Shown: positions 55,501 to 64,000 of the stretch, one piece after another | Position numbering within the stretch: position 1 is the stretch's first letter | Layout of the letters: each line of letters begins with the position of its first letter | Assembly (NCBI GenBank): GCA_963930775.1 | Contig: OZ005693.1 | Coordinates: 10,228,006 to 10,292,005, forward strand | DNA length: 64,000 nucleotides | DNA from: Cliona cf. orientalis | Taxonomy: Eukaryota > Porifera > Demospongiae > Clionaida > Clionaidae | Direction of reading: 5' to 3' | Program-made: the position numbers and the translations under genes | The notes under the pieces: model-generated | Databases searched by the model: none | What the model was told of the DNA's origin: nothing | Seen by the model: only the letters and a program-made list of their open reading frames with translations

Positions 55501-55944
55501 ACTACAAGCAACGAGTTAGAAAAACAGTTTGCAAATCCAATTTATTCCGATGTAATGCCATGTGATTCTACCAACCAATTAACTCTGGATCCACCAGCAT
55601 CATGTGAAGGCGTTTACTCTGAATGTGGCTACTCAGAGGTTGATAATAAGACCCTGGAATCCGATACGAATCATACAACTAGTGATACTCACGTGGTACA
55701 GAATGGAACGGAAACCAATGATAGAATGATAATGAAAGGGGCTGCCTCAGATCAAGAGAAAGTGAATGATTGTGAACAGCCACTACATTTGGATGATACT
55801 GGTCACAGTACCGGTGATGAAAACAGCTATTCAACTCTCGATCCATCGCACTACTCTCAGATCCAGCCGCACATTGGAGTCTCTAACTCTGGAGTACAAT
55901 TCCCACCCAGTGGCGATGACTACTCTCACTTGCAGCACACATAA
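52571..55944 (+). CDS. SRCR-domain receptor with YxxL-rich tail (copy C)
   Basis: Eight exons in phase: 52571-52640, 52781-52987, 53106-53282, 53346-53699, 53904-54074, 54136-54311, 54525-54657 and 55439-55944, giving 597 aa. The exon plan is the same as in copy A: signal peptide, three SRCR domains, one TM exon (LAIGAIAAISVASMIVVMVM, then KRKQRKR), one tail exon. The third SRCR is complete here (GEVRLADGE, VVCRQFGY, CIDLMNIGVFDC). The tail repeats the motifs of copy A with divergence: NPTY, NPIY, EGVY, YSTL, YSQI and DDYSHL. The start ATG at 52571 is chosen because it opens a hydrophobic leader matching the sister genes' exon 1. Exon 4 is nearly identical to exon 4 of the other copies around its 5' half ([20 protein letters not shown]), which suggests gene conversion or recent duplication there. 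Confidence 0.88.
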
Positions 55945-56678
55945 ACTATAGCTAATAGTATGCATGGCAGAATATAGCAAGCGATGGCCAGCATAAAGCT
56001 TTTTTTTTGGCTTTCATGCACTTATTAATTTTGCTCGGTAGCTAGCTACATACTCAATTGATCATTAATTTTTCTCATGCATAAAAGTATTTCCTGAGAA
56101 TTATTATAATATTATTAGAGCTGCTAGCAATCTTGACAAAAATTGTTATTCTTCATGGTCATGGAAGAGTGATGATAGATCCGTCTAGTGTACTGGGGGA
56201 AATTTGCTATATACACTTGATCTGCACTCCATACACTACTGGAGATCCTGATCTTAAAATGCTCCAACTTAGATCTGAGCGTACGTTCTGAAAATCATCT
56301 AACTGCAAACGTATGATAAACATCTTGTTACAGTCTTGTACCATTTGGAAAAGCATCTCAATCAGTTATTAAACTAGTATCATTGTGGCACCGTTTCATG
56401 CCACATATATCTTACTTTAGTCTATAAAATATCTAATTCCATGATTTGGAAATCTAAATAAAATCAAACTAGTGTCTGAATTAGGAGACGGTTCATCTGT
56501 TAAGCGTCTGACTATTGGACTCAAAAGTCTAAATTCAATCCAAGAAATATGCTGTCATTTTGTCTCAAAACATCTGTAGAATTTGAGAAAGAAGAATGAA
56601 TAAAACAGCACTTACGTTACAGGTGGTTAAGATAATGAAAACAACACAACGCAACACAATTAGAGTCTTATTATTGAG
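55945..56678. other. Intergenic; contains a tRNA-like relic
   Basis: Convergent spacer between SRCR copy C and the minus-strand gene. Apart from the tRNA-like sequence at 56484-56553 nothing is recognised. Confidence 0.45.
56484..56553 (+). other. tRNA-like relic (possible SINE head)
   Basis: GGTTCATCTGTTAAGCG resembles an A box with D-arm, and AATTCAATCC a weakened B box (consensus GGTTCAAATCC). The anticodon arm and acceptor stem do not pair well, so a functional tRNA is unlikely. A tRNA pseudogene or tRNA-derived SINE is more likely. Confidence 0.35.
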
Positions 56679-59600
56679 TCAATGACAATAAAGTCTGTTC
56701 ACTGCCTTCAGTTCCTCTGTTTTCCTGAGCGTCCTTGATATTTTCTTCTTAATATTCTCCAGCTTCCACAAAAATAGATCGTTGGGCTAGGTTAATCATA
56801 AAATTAATACAATAAATTTAGTTGGATTTGGAATGCCGTAGTCTATTAAAAGTACCTCAAGCTGGTCAAATGAAACCTTCTCAGCCCTCTTAAGCATGTC
56901 ATTTGCAGCCACTGGCTTGTATAAGCTGATACCATCATCAGGCGCTGTCCCATGGCCACGTGCATGTGATGAAAATGCCAACTCCGCAAACAATTCTACA
57001 TGGAAGTGTTAAACATGTGATTATCTATGAATGTACGTAAGTATATTATAGTATAGTCTCCATCCCAGACCCTACCGTCAAGGAGAAGGGTCTGGTACAC
57101 ATGGAGCACTTTTTAGATGCACTATAATATATCACATTTGGCTTATGTGTGATTATCATGAGATTCTGTGCTATAGCCAGCTATTGCTGTGTGTGAGAGC
57201 TGTTGCTATGCCAAAATGATGTTTTGTCATGACAATCACTATAATATATATCCTGTGTGATCCTAAAAAGTGCTTAATGTGTACCCGACCCTTGATGACA
57301 GGGTCTGGAAACAAGACTAAAATTAATTATAAGTATCCATCGGGGAACCATTGTCATTTAGTCTAATACACACACGTATAAACGGATGCCTTCACATTCA
57401 CTCATGTCTGCGATGATAGCAGCCAAACTGTACTAGAGCTACATTTCATCCACAGAAGTAAGCCAAGTGGAAGAGAAAGAACCCAGGGATGCTACCACTG
57501 CCGGGAACTGGATCCATGGTCTGCTGCTCATCTATAGGTGCTCTAACCACCACCCCCACACACGCAGCCACCTGAGCATTAGCAATCAATCGTTAAGGTG
57601 ATGATCAACCCTATGCCTAAATTGGTGCTGAAGGAGTCTAGCGCTGTACGTACATGTACTATACTCACTCTAATGACTAAGCTATGGGAGTTAGATGTTT
57701 AATACAGAGGAAATAAATCCCAATGATGGTTTGTTTGAGTGTAAATCGAATGAATGTGAAAAGGAACAAAAAAAGGAGAAAGTGCTAGTCGCTAGTGACG
57801 TTTGCAGTGTCCAACTAGAGGTTTATTGTCGTCAGCTCATGTCATGTGCCCTCTGATAACAATCGCAAAACAATTTTCAGTGTTTCTGTTTTCCTTTCTG
57901 TACTGATAGCCACACTCTGCAATAAAAGTATAAGCCTCGAAGAAGCTCTTTTGAAGCTGAACTATTCTCAAGGTCCTGCCATGTGCCATGTGGCCATTTG
58001 ATAAAAAAATGAGGGACAGCTTGGGCTATTAAAATGCTTGAATACTCATGGTATGTAAGAATGATACAGATATTATACATGGTTTATCTGGCCCAAAAAT
58101 ATAGCAGAGGAAACTGGGTAGGTCTAGCTCAACTAATGGGATGCCTAGGTGCGGGAGGGGGATGTACCACTACCCGCACAAAGTGCAGGAAGATAAAATT
58201 ATCATAAATTGGTATTAGTGTTGCCAAAAGCCACCTAAGCAACACTGGACTGCATGGTTCAGGTGATAAAATAAGAACTGTTAGTGTGTGTGTTTTCACC
58301 GTAGTGTCTCAGACAAGCACCCACTCCCGGGATATGGGCTCGTTTAAAGGGGTCAATATAGCAGCTTCTATACAAATGTATGGAAGTTATATCCCTGGAT
58401 AACACCCATGCGGGCCAAGACTGCAAGTAATGTTTAAGCGCCCATGGGCATTTACCTGAGAATATACTATGGTGATAGCAAAAAATCGCATGAATTTTGT
58501 AAAATTAAGGGAGGGGGAACACACACACCCGGCTGGACTTTAACGCCTGTTGCAGTATACAGTGACACAACTCTTACCATCTTGCTTCTCAATGAATATT
58601 GCACTTCCAATCTCTTTGCCGCGACGAATAATGACCACACTATCCCTATGAATATTTATAAAATAATATAATTAGATAATGCATAGTCAAGTGTACTCTA
58701 TGAAAGTTGAATCTCTACATGTACGACTTACCCTGGCTTGAATCCGCTACTAGATGTATCACCACTATCACGTTGGTACTTCTACATACAGAAATATAAT
58801 ATTATTATGATGGCTAAATTTTTTTTTATTTTCAACATTATCGTACCAGAAGGGCCTGCTTCAATCGGTTTGATGTCTGACGCTTTGCAAAACATTTCAG
58901 TTCATATGGACTTGGAGTAGTAACCTGCATGTGTACAAATGAGAATACATGAAAGTCATCAGTGCAACTGCCAAGTCAAACATAAAAACCACGAAAATTA
59001 CCCATCATAATAATATTGTACTACATGCATGCATGTATGCATGTATGCTGTATGGCAATACGACACTTAGAAACCGTAATTGAAGTTAATATTAACATTT
59101 CAACGTAATACTGTACAAAATTTAATAACTCAGGATCAGAAATAATTGTCACCCCAAAGGTTCAAAGAGTACCCTAGTTGGCACCCTATACCATGGTACA
59201 ACTGAAAGCAATTTTGGTTCTATCTGTATTAGTCTACAATAATATTTGTACCTTATCCTGTCCAGTTTCTTCTGATACATTGGTAGTGGGCCTGGTCTTT
59301 TTAGTCTTTTTCTTTGATTTTACATGTTTGCTAGTTGTTTTCTTCTTGATACTAGTCACTTTTGCTTTGATAGGGCTTGTTCTGGTGGGAGTCTGTAAAT
59401 GAACATGACATTACTGCACATACAAATTCCAAAATGGTAAGGTCAGTACCATCACAGGGTGTCTTTTTCGATAATATTTCGCCTGAGTCAGTACCCTGGA
59501 CAGTAGACCATCAAATCTCTGCTCATGGCCAACAATTTCCGGGCATGATGAACAAACCTGAAACAAAGTAAATAAAAAATCTTGCAAATATTAGGTAACA

Positions 59601-59911
59601 TGATCATACTCTGTCATAGATGTACTTCTTAGCTGGTGGAGGACACTTTGACAACCGCTTTTTCCCATACACACCTGTTTCTTTGGCAGCTTTCCTTATT
59701 AAATACTGCATTTATTTATTACGTGTAAGTAGACACCAAAAACATAGTGCCAATCTGTGTCATTACATGAATTTTCCTCTTCAAGGGATTTTGTTTCTTA
59801 GAAAAGTGTACTGCTCAAGAACATCATTTGTTTCTCCACCATCCTTTCCTTCTTCATCATCCCCAGTTCCTTCCCTTTGTCCATTATCCTCAATCTCATT
59901 ACCTTTTTCAG
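56679..59911 (-). CDS. Multi-exon gene of unknown function, 3' part
   Basis: Open exons with good splice sites, read from the 5' side: 59812-59911 (acidic), 59610-59705 (YLIRKAAKETGVYGKKRLSK), 59450-59557 (VCSSCPEIVGHEQRF), 59252-59392 (very Lys-rich), 58847-58924, 58732-58781, 58578-58645 (DSVVIIRRGKEIGSAIF), 57496-57571, 56856-56995 and 56679-56786 (ends AVNRLYCH-stop). Junctions from 59705 to 58578 and from 57571 to the stop keep phase. Two junctions do not (59812 to 59705, 58578 to 57571), so an exon is missing or misplaced there. The Lys-rich and acidic exons suggest a nuclear or chromatin protein, but no domain was recognised. The 5' end was not found; it may extend past two MITEs toward 62150. 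Confidence 0.55.
57054..57319. mobile_element. 266-bp MITE-like element, TAGTCT ends
   Basis: The left end TAGTCTCCATCCCAGACCCT and the right end (reverse complement TAGTCTTGTTTCCAGACCCT) begin long imperfect inverted repeats. These continue through GGTACACAT and AGCACTTTTTAG into ATATATTATAGTG-like sequence. It lies in an intron of the minus-strand gene. Related ends occur at 1468 and 2214. Confidence 0.75.
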
Positions 59912-59997
59912 CTGGGCAAAACAATAAGCATTGGTGAAGCATGCAATATTAAAGTATGATCCTTTATGTATAAGTTGATAGATCTCTATATGTCATA

Positions 59998-60208
59998 TAC
60001 CGTAGGTCGGGTTTTAATTGCGAGTATCTATTAAATGCGAATTGCGAGTTTTTTTACGTTTCGCAATTAATAGATTCGCAAATATAAACGTTCACGTATA
60101 CTACAGTACGATATGGAGTCGTCCGTCGCAATTATTGGATTCGCAATTTGGCCTGACTTGACTAGAATGCATTTATTAAACTACACAATTAAAACCCATC
60201 CTATGGTA
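59998..60208. mobile_element. TACCGTAG MITE family, copy 2
   Basis: 211 bp, starting TACCGTAGGTCGGGTTTTAA and ending CCATCCTATGGTA. It is an inverted copy of 10770-10970: the internal blocks CGCAATTAATAGATTCGCAA and TTTGGCCTGACTTGACTAGA match its reverse complement. Confidence 0.8.
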
Positions 60209-60518
60209 TGCATTTTATCGGCTGTATTTTGTTTTTAGTCATCGCTGCTTGTGCACAGTATCCTCCAGCTACAGCCATTTCAGAACGCTTATGCTGATTG
60301 TGACTGCAGAGCAAATAGCAAGCATGCACAACTGCAAAGCACAGTGTGGTCAGATGTGTGTCACATAAAATGATGTGGTGTACATTCCTAAGGAACAAAT
60401 GGAAGTATGTTCTTTCACCAGACGCCCTCTCTCTCTCAGAAAATTTTCACTACCTGCTCTTTGGCAAGCGTACATTCCCATTAAATGTTTGGACTATCTT
60501 AATGATTATATAACAATA
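60209..60518. other. Intergenic, nothing recognised
   Basis: Spacer between two MITEs. No exon supported. Confidence 0.4.
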
Positions 60519-60928
60519 TACTGTATTTCCTTGAGTAGACGCCGCCGCGACTAATTTTTCCCCTCTGCTGAAACTAGCGGCGACTATTCGAGGGCGGCGA
60601 CTACTCGAGGGCGGCGACAAAAACTTTCATAGTAGTATAACTGCATACAAGAATAATGAAAAGGTTTGTTCTAAGTTCAATACTTAGCTGCTTTTCACCG
60701 TCTGCCTTCGTCAGAAGCTTTACTAGTCTCTTGATGGCTTTCTCGCGTACAGTAGCACCGCTCGCAAGCCCGTGGACACCGTTTAAGGGCGTGGCAAGTG
60801 GGTTCTAATTAGAGAGTGCGGCGATAATTCGATGGCGGCGACTGTTTAGATCGGGCATGTGTAGCTAGCGGCGACTATTCGAGTGCGGCGTCTATTCGAG
60901 GGCGGCGTCTGATCGAGGAAATACGGTA
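60519..60928. mobile_element. 410-bp MITE-like element with GGCGAC-rich ends
   Basis: It starts TACTGTATTTCCTTGAGTAGA and ends with an inverted match, TCTGATCGAGGAAATACGGTA. Next to both ends are tandem GGCGACTATTCGAGGGC / GGCGTCTATTCGAG motifs. The centre is non-coding. The GC-rich subterminal repeats stand out from the AT-rich surroundings. Confidence 0.75.
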
Positions 60929-61825
60929 CTAGGGAAATGCACAGCATTGTGGGGCGAGCCTGAGCGACAGTGAACATGCAACAGTGATTTATGTTGCACC
61001 ACAACCAACTATAAACTATGGGCTGCAGGATGCACCCTCGTAACCTGGCCTCTATTCTATAGTCTTCTACTGACTGTGTGGCTAGTAAATTCTGTCTCTT
61101 ACTGTTGGCCACTGGTGAGCTGAGGCTCCGATTGACAACCAACTCTGTCTTGCTCTTGCCTCCTACCCTCTGCAGCCTCAGTTCTGAGCTTTTCGCTAGT
61201 TTATGCTTTGTTCAGCGTTCATATTATGCATAGCACACATGAATGTAAGTTTGTAAGTCGTTGAATTAGAGCAACATATATTATTATACGGAATGATGGA
61301 CGTTGGGCGGGGCATAACTAAGGACTGACTTACCATATATATCTCATTCACACAGTTCATACCCGTTTATAAATGTAGGGGTCGCTCAGGCTTGCCTCAA
61401 TTATGATGAATAATATTATTACTGCATTGTGAATATTACAAACATATTAGTAGCCATCCAGTGGTCATGCTTCTAATCACAGGTAATTTGCACTTAGAGC
61501 ATCGCACAATACCTAATATCAACAAAGACTATAGTTTTATTTGAAAGGGTCAATGAGGGCAGATGGTCAGGTGCTTAGCAGTGATTGATGTCCCAATCCA
61601 TTGTCAGCTAGGCATACATAAAACCTTGGGTAGGGCGAGAAACTTCAATTTACGTATGATGCAGGCACAAAATTAGTGGACTCAACATGCAAATTGGGAA
61701 TCAAAATTGGATAGTCATTTCTCCTTCAGTACGATTTTGTGATCAATATTCAGGGTACAAATAAATATCAGACCCAGTTTGGCACTAGTTACATATCATA
61801 ACATTCACTACTCTAAAATAATTTC
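60929..61825. other. Intergenic, nothing recognised
   Basis: AT-rich sequence without supported exons. Short frames here have no coding character. Confidence 0.45.
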
Positions 61826-61894
61826 GATTTAGAAGACAAAAGGGCTCAGTGTAGAATCCCGAGGGTTCGACTGAGCCCTGAGGTCTTCTAAATC
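61826..61894. repeat. Two-step hairpin
   Basis: The outer stem GATTTAGAAGAC / GTCTTCTAAATC (12 bp, perfect) and inner stem GGGCTCAGT / ACTGAGCCC (9 bp) enclose a loop containing GAGGGTTCGA. It could be a structured RNA, a MITE core or a cruciform. It is too short for a tRNA. Confidence 0.6.
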
Positions 61895-62153
61895 ACGTAG
61901 AACCGACTAAATAAGTGTCTAACTACTTTAGATCCTACCAACAATGCCCAAAAACTTTGTATATAAACAATTGCCTAGGAACAAACTAGCCATAGGCAAA
62001 CAAAATATAGCTACCAGGTTTTTTATGGGGCTTACAAGGTTTTTAATGATCGAAGGATAGATGCTGCAGTTCAACCAATCAAATTACTGTGTTTGTAACA
62101 AGTAGGATCTAATTATTTATACGTAGACACTTGCAAAGCACATACCTCTTTCC

Positions 62154-62456
62154 TCAGTGTTCCAAGTTCTCACTATTAGAATCGTTTGTATTCCTTTCTG
62201 AAGAATCATCCATTTGCATAGGATCAGGATCTTCCTCGTGCATAAGGTCATGTTCAGAGTGGCTTCCACCCAGTTCAGCTTGCGAGATAGGTCCTTCAGG
62301 GATATCATCCTTCGTAGTACCTTCCTTATTCATCCATTTCATGAACATGTTAAACTTTTTGAAATCACCTGCAGAAGCAATATTTCCGCTGCCTGAGGAG
62401 TCACTGTGCTGTTTCGAAAATTCAAGAAACTGGTTAAACATAGCTTTGGTGTCCAT
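62154..62456 (-). CDS. Short unrecognised protein or terminal exon
   Basis: The frame from the Met at 62456 to a TGA at 62154 encodes about 100 aa: an amphipathic start (FKKFNMFMKWMNKEG) followed by a very acidic, Asp/Glu/Ser-rich end. The frame stays open upstream to about 62522, and an acceptor-like TTTTTTTGTTGCAG lies near 62485, so this may be a spliced exon. A good donor-like AAAGAG|GTATGT just after the stop could mark a 3' UTR intron. It may be the 5' part of the gene at 56679-59911; this is not established. Confidence 0.4.
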   Translation of the reverse strand: MDTKAMFNQFLEFSKQHSDSSGSGNIASAGDFKKFNMFMKWMNKEGTTKDDIPEGPISQAELGGSHSEHDLMHEEDPDPMQMDDSSERNTNDSNSENLEH

Positions 62457-63227
62457 TGCTGGAGCAACCTGCAACAACCACTGCTGCAACAAAAAAATGG
62501 AGGACAAGCAGTTAGCTATCACTCGGGACCACGTGTGGCTATATAAACGTATAATATAATTTTGACAACTCGATTTACCTAGTATTGTCAGCCATTCAGA
62601 TGCACACAGTGATTACTTTGCACGGCGATCAGACACCATTTACACTTCTTTCTTCTGCAAGACATTTCAAAACATATCATCACATGATGAGCGCATGATT
62701 CTCACGTGTTACGTATGGCTTGTGCGCATGCGCTTATACGTTAACCTGCCATCGTGCATAGTTAGACTGTATTCAGATGCATGCAATGGCCCAAAAAGTT
62801 AGACAATATTATTTCAGACATGAGAAGACTAATTTTAGATGTTCAAAGGTATAGATGGTTTTAAGACGAACAGTCAGACTCTTCTGAGACTTGTATAGTT
62901 GTCAGCATTTTCAGATTTCTGCATTTCAGATATCAGAAGACAAGCTTTAGATTATAATACCTTTTTCATACGTCTTAAATAAAATAGCTGCAATTTATTG
63001 GACATTTTTGAGATCTACTGCTATGTCTGAAAAAAATAAGATATTTCACTTGTCATCACAATTTCTTTAAGACATATTTTGGATAATGTTTAGACAATTT
63101 CCTCACACATATGAACTATGCTAGACATATTCAAGATACAATTGCTACAAAATTCAGACTTTTGATCTCCAGTAGTGATATCAGCTAGTTGCTTCTAAGA
63201 GGCATGCTATGCAGTTCATAATTCATA
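62457..63227. other. Intergenic, nothing recognised
   Basis: It includes a GCGCATGCGC palindrome (about 62722) resembling those seen in the divergent promoters of this window. Otherwise AT-rich without exons. Confidence 0.4.
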
Positions 63228-63289
63228 ATGGTAGTGGAAGCTTTGATGCTGCCTGAATACTTGGAAATTCATCCGTACCATTACCCAAG
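63228..63289 (+). other. Candidate first exon on the plus strand
   Basis: The ATG at 63228 opens a frame ending HPYHYPR just before a GTATGT donor at 63290. A related segment (PNPYHYTR, then GTATGA) recurs at about 63842-63870. No downstream exons were identified, so this is only a candidate. Confidence 0.25.
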
Positions 63290-63928
63290 GTATGTGTTAA
63301 TGATGATAATTGCAACTGCTTCAAGGATACACAGCAGGAAATAATATTATAATAATAATAATAATAATATATTATTGATAACACACCACAATAGGTGCAG
63401 CAGTAAACTATTGTGTAAAATTAGTGCCTATACTACAACTTCCAAGTCAGGAGGTTTGTTAGAGTTACGTAATCTCGAACGGGTCCTAGTTGCAACCGGT
63501 GTCCATACTTCGAGAGTGCCTTGTCTCAAAACAACTCCTGGGGTGTCATCAGTTATGTGGCTCTGAAACACAATCTCATCCATGTCAGAGAGATCAGCAT
63601 GTGATAGATTACCATCACAGCCGTTGGGCTTCCGCACACAAACTGGAGTCCAAACTGATTCACCAGAATGAAGCTCAAGGTTCAAACCAGGCTCGCCTTT
63701 ATCCAAAGTAAAATCCACACAAGCCACTTCTTTATCAATATGTAGCCTTAGATCATCACTAGTCTTGTCATTACACATGGGTTTCACGGCACTTTGCATT
63801 GCTGCTGGTATATCCATATGGCCACTAGCTTGTAATTATGGTCCGAACCCAAACCCGTACCATTACACAAGGTATGATTTTGTGTTAATGAGCAACTGCT
63901 TCAAGGATACACAACAGGAAATAATATA
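63272..63928. repeat. Direct repeats flanking a minus-strand ORF
   Basis: Segments at about 63272-63345 and 63855-63928 share CCGTACCATTAC, CAAGGTATG, GTGTTAATGA, GCAACTGCTTCAAGGATACA and CAGGAAATAATAT. They flank the frame at 63428-63817. The later copy is shorter, with small indels. Confidence 0.7.
63428..63817 (-). CDS. Unrecognised 129-aa protein or exon
   Basis: The frame runs from the Met at 63817, with an in-frame TAA a few codons upstream, to a TAG at 63428. It contains two related segments, ESVWTPVCVRKPNG and LEVWTPVATRTRSR, about 65 residues apart, so an internal duplication is possible. The N-terminal half is acidic; the C-terminal part has an Arg-rich patch. No domain was recognised. 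It may be a free-standing gene or part of a larger one. Confidence 0.4.
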   Translation of the reverse strand: MDIPAAMQSAVKPMCNDKTSDDLRLHIDKEVACVDFTLDKGEPGLNLELHSGESVWTPVCVRKPNGCDGNLSHADLSDMDEIVFQSHITDDTPGVVLRQGTLEVWTPVATRTRSRLRNSNKPPDLEVVV

Positions 63929-64000
63929 TCCACATGGCCACTTGTAATTATGGCTTACTTTAATTACTATGATAATATTAATTCGATCCATTGCACTACA

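Noticed and set aside
56484..56553. Functional tRNA gene
   Set aside because: A- and B-box-like sequences exist, but the acceptor and anticodon stems do not pair acceptably.
61842..61878. tRNA because of the GGTTCGA motif
   Set aside because: The hairpin is too short and symmetric for a cloverleaf.

Overview
The window is animal nuclear DNA: AT-rich, full of introns that mostly start with GTAAGT-type donors and are often only 58-110 bp long, with many short non-autonomous transposons. The gene content points to an early-branching metazoan, most likely a sponge: SRCR receptors, a ROCO-Death protein, an EGFR-like L-domain receptor without a kinase, and PRPF18. The species assignment is inference. 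Exon structures below were built by hand by matching splice sites, phase and homology within the window.

Layout. (1) 1-979 (-): 5' part of a fucosyltransferase-like gene that runs off the window. An intact paralogue lies at 19558-21456 (-). (2) 1000-11250: no conventional gene. It holds a 0.6 kb foldback inverted repeat, several MITE-like elements, dispersed repeats, and a 3.8 kb satellite (about 5404-9165) of ~110 bp units. Each unit places a strong acceptor-like CAG three bases before a consensus donor, so the array reads as about 33 tandem 3-nt (sometimes 9-nt) microexon-like cassettes. This is the most unusual object in the window. (3) 11257-16101 (+): a ROCO GTPase with COR, two Death-fold segments, a Gln-rich region and a series of in-phase exons ending in NPF motifs. 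Decayed copies of the NPF exons follow at 17281-18700. (4) 19558-24873: the second fucosyltransferase-like gene, head-to-head with a receptor that has an L domain, a Cys-rich segment, a TM and a tail with spaced Tyr motifs. (5) 25134-38543 (-): PRPF18 in 11 exons, with an 8 kb repeat-filled intron, head-to-head with an intronless atypical Rho-like GTPase (38800-40503 +). (6) 42683-55944: three related SRCR receptor genes. One (-) is a pseudogene, with an 11-nt deletion and a Ty3/gypsy element whose LTRs look identical and which has a 5-bp target duplication. Two (+) are intact, at 49198-52222 and 52571-55944, with YxxL-rich tails. (7) 56679-64000: a minus-strand multi-exon gene of unknown function, two short unrecognised ORFs and several MITEs.

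The window combines one housekeeping gene (PRPF18) with signalling and recognition genes that look recently duplicated: SRCR receptors, L-domain receptor, ROCO-Death protein and Rho-like protein. Tandem exon duplication recurs (NPF exons, tail repeats, microexon-like satellite). Functional links between neighbours are not demonstrated by the sequence.
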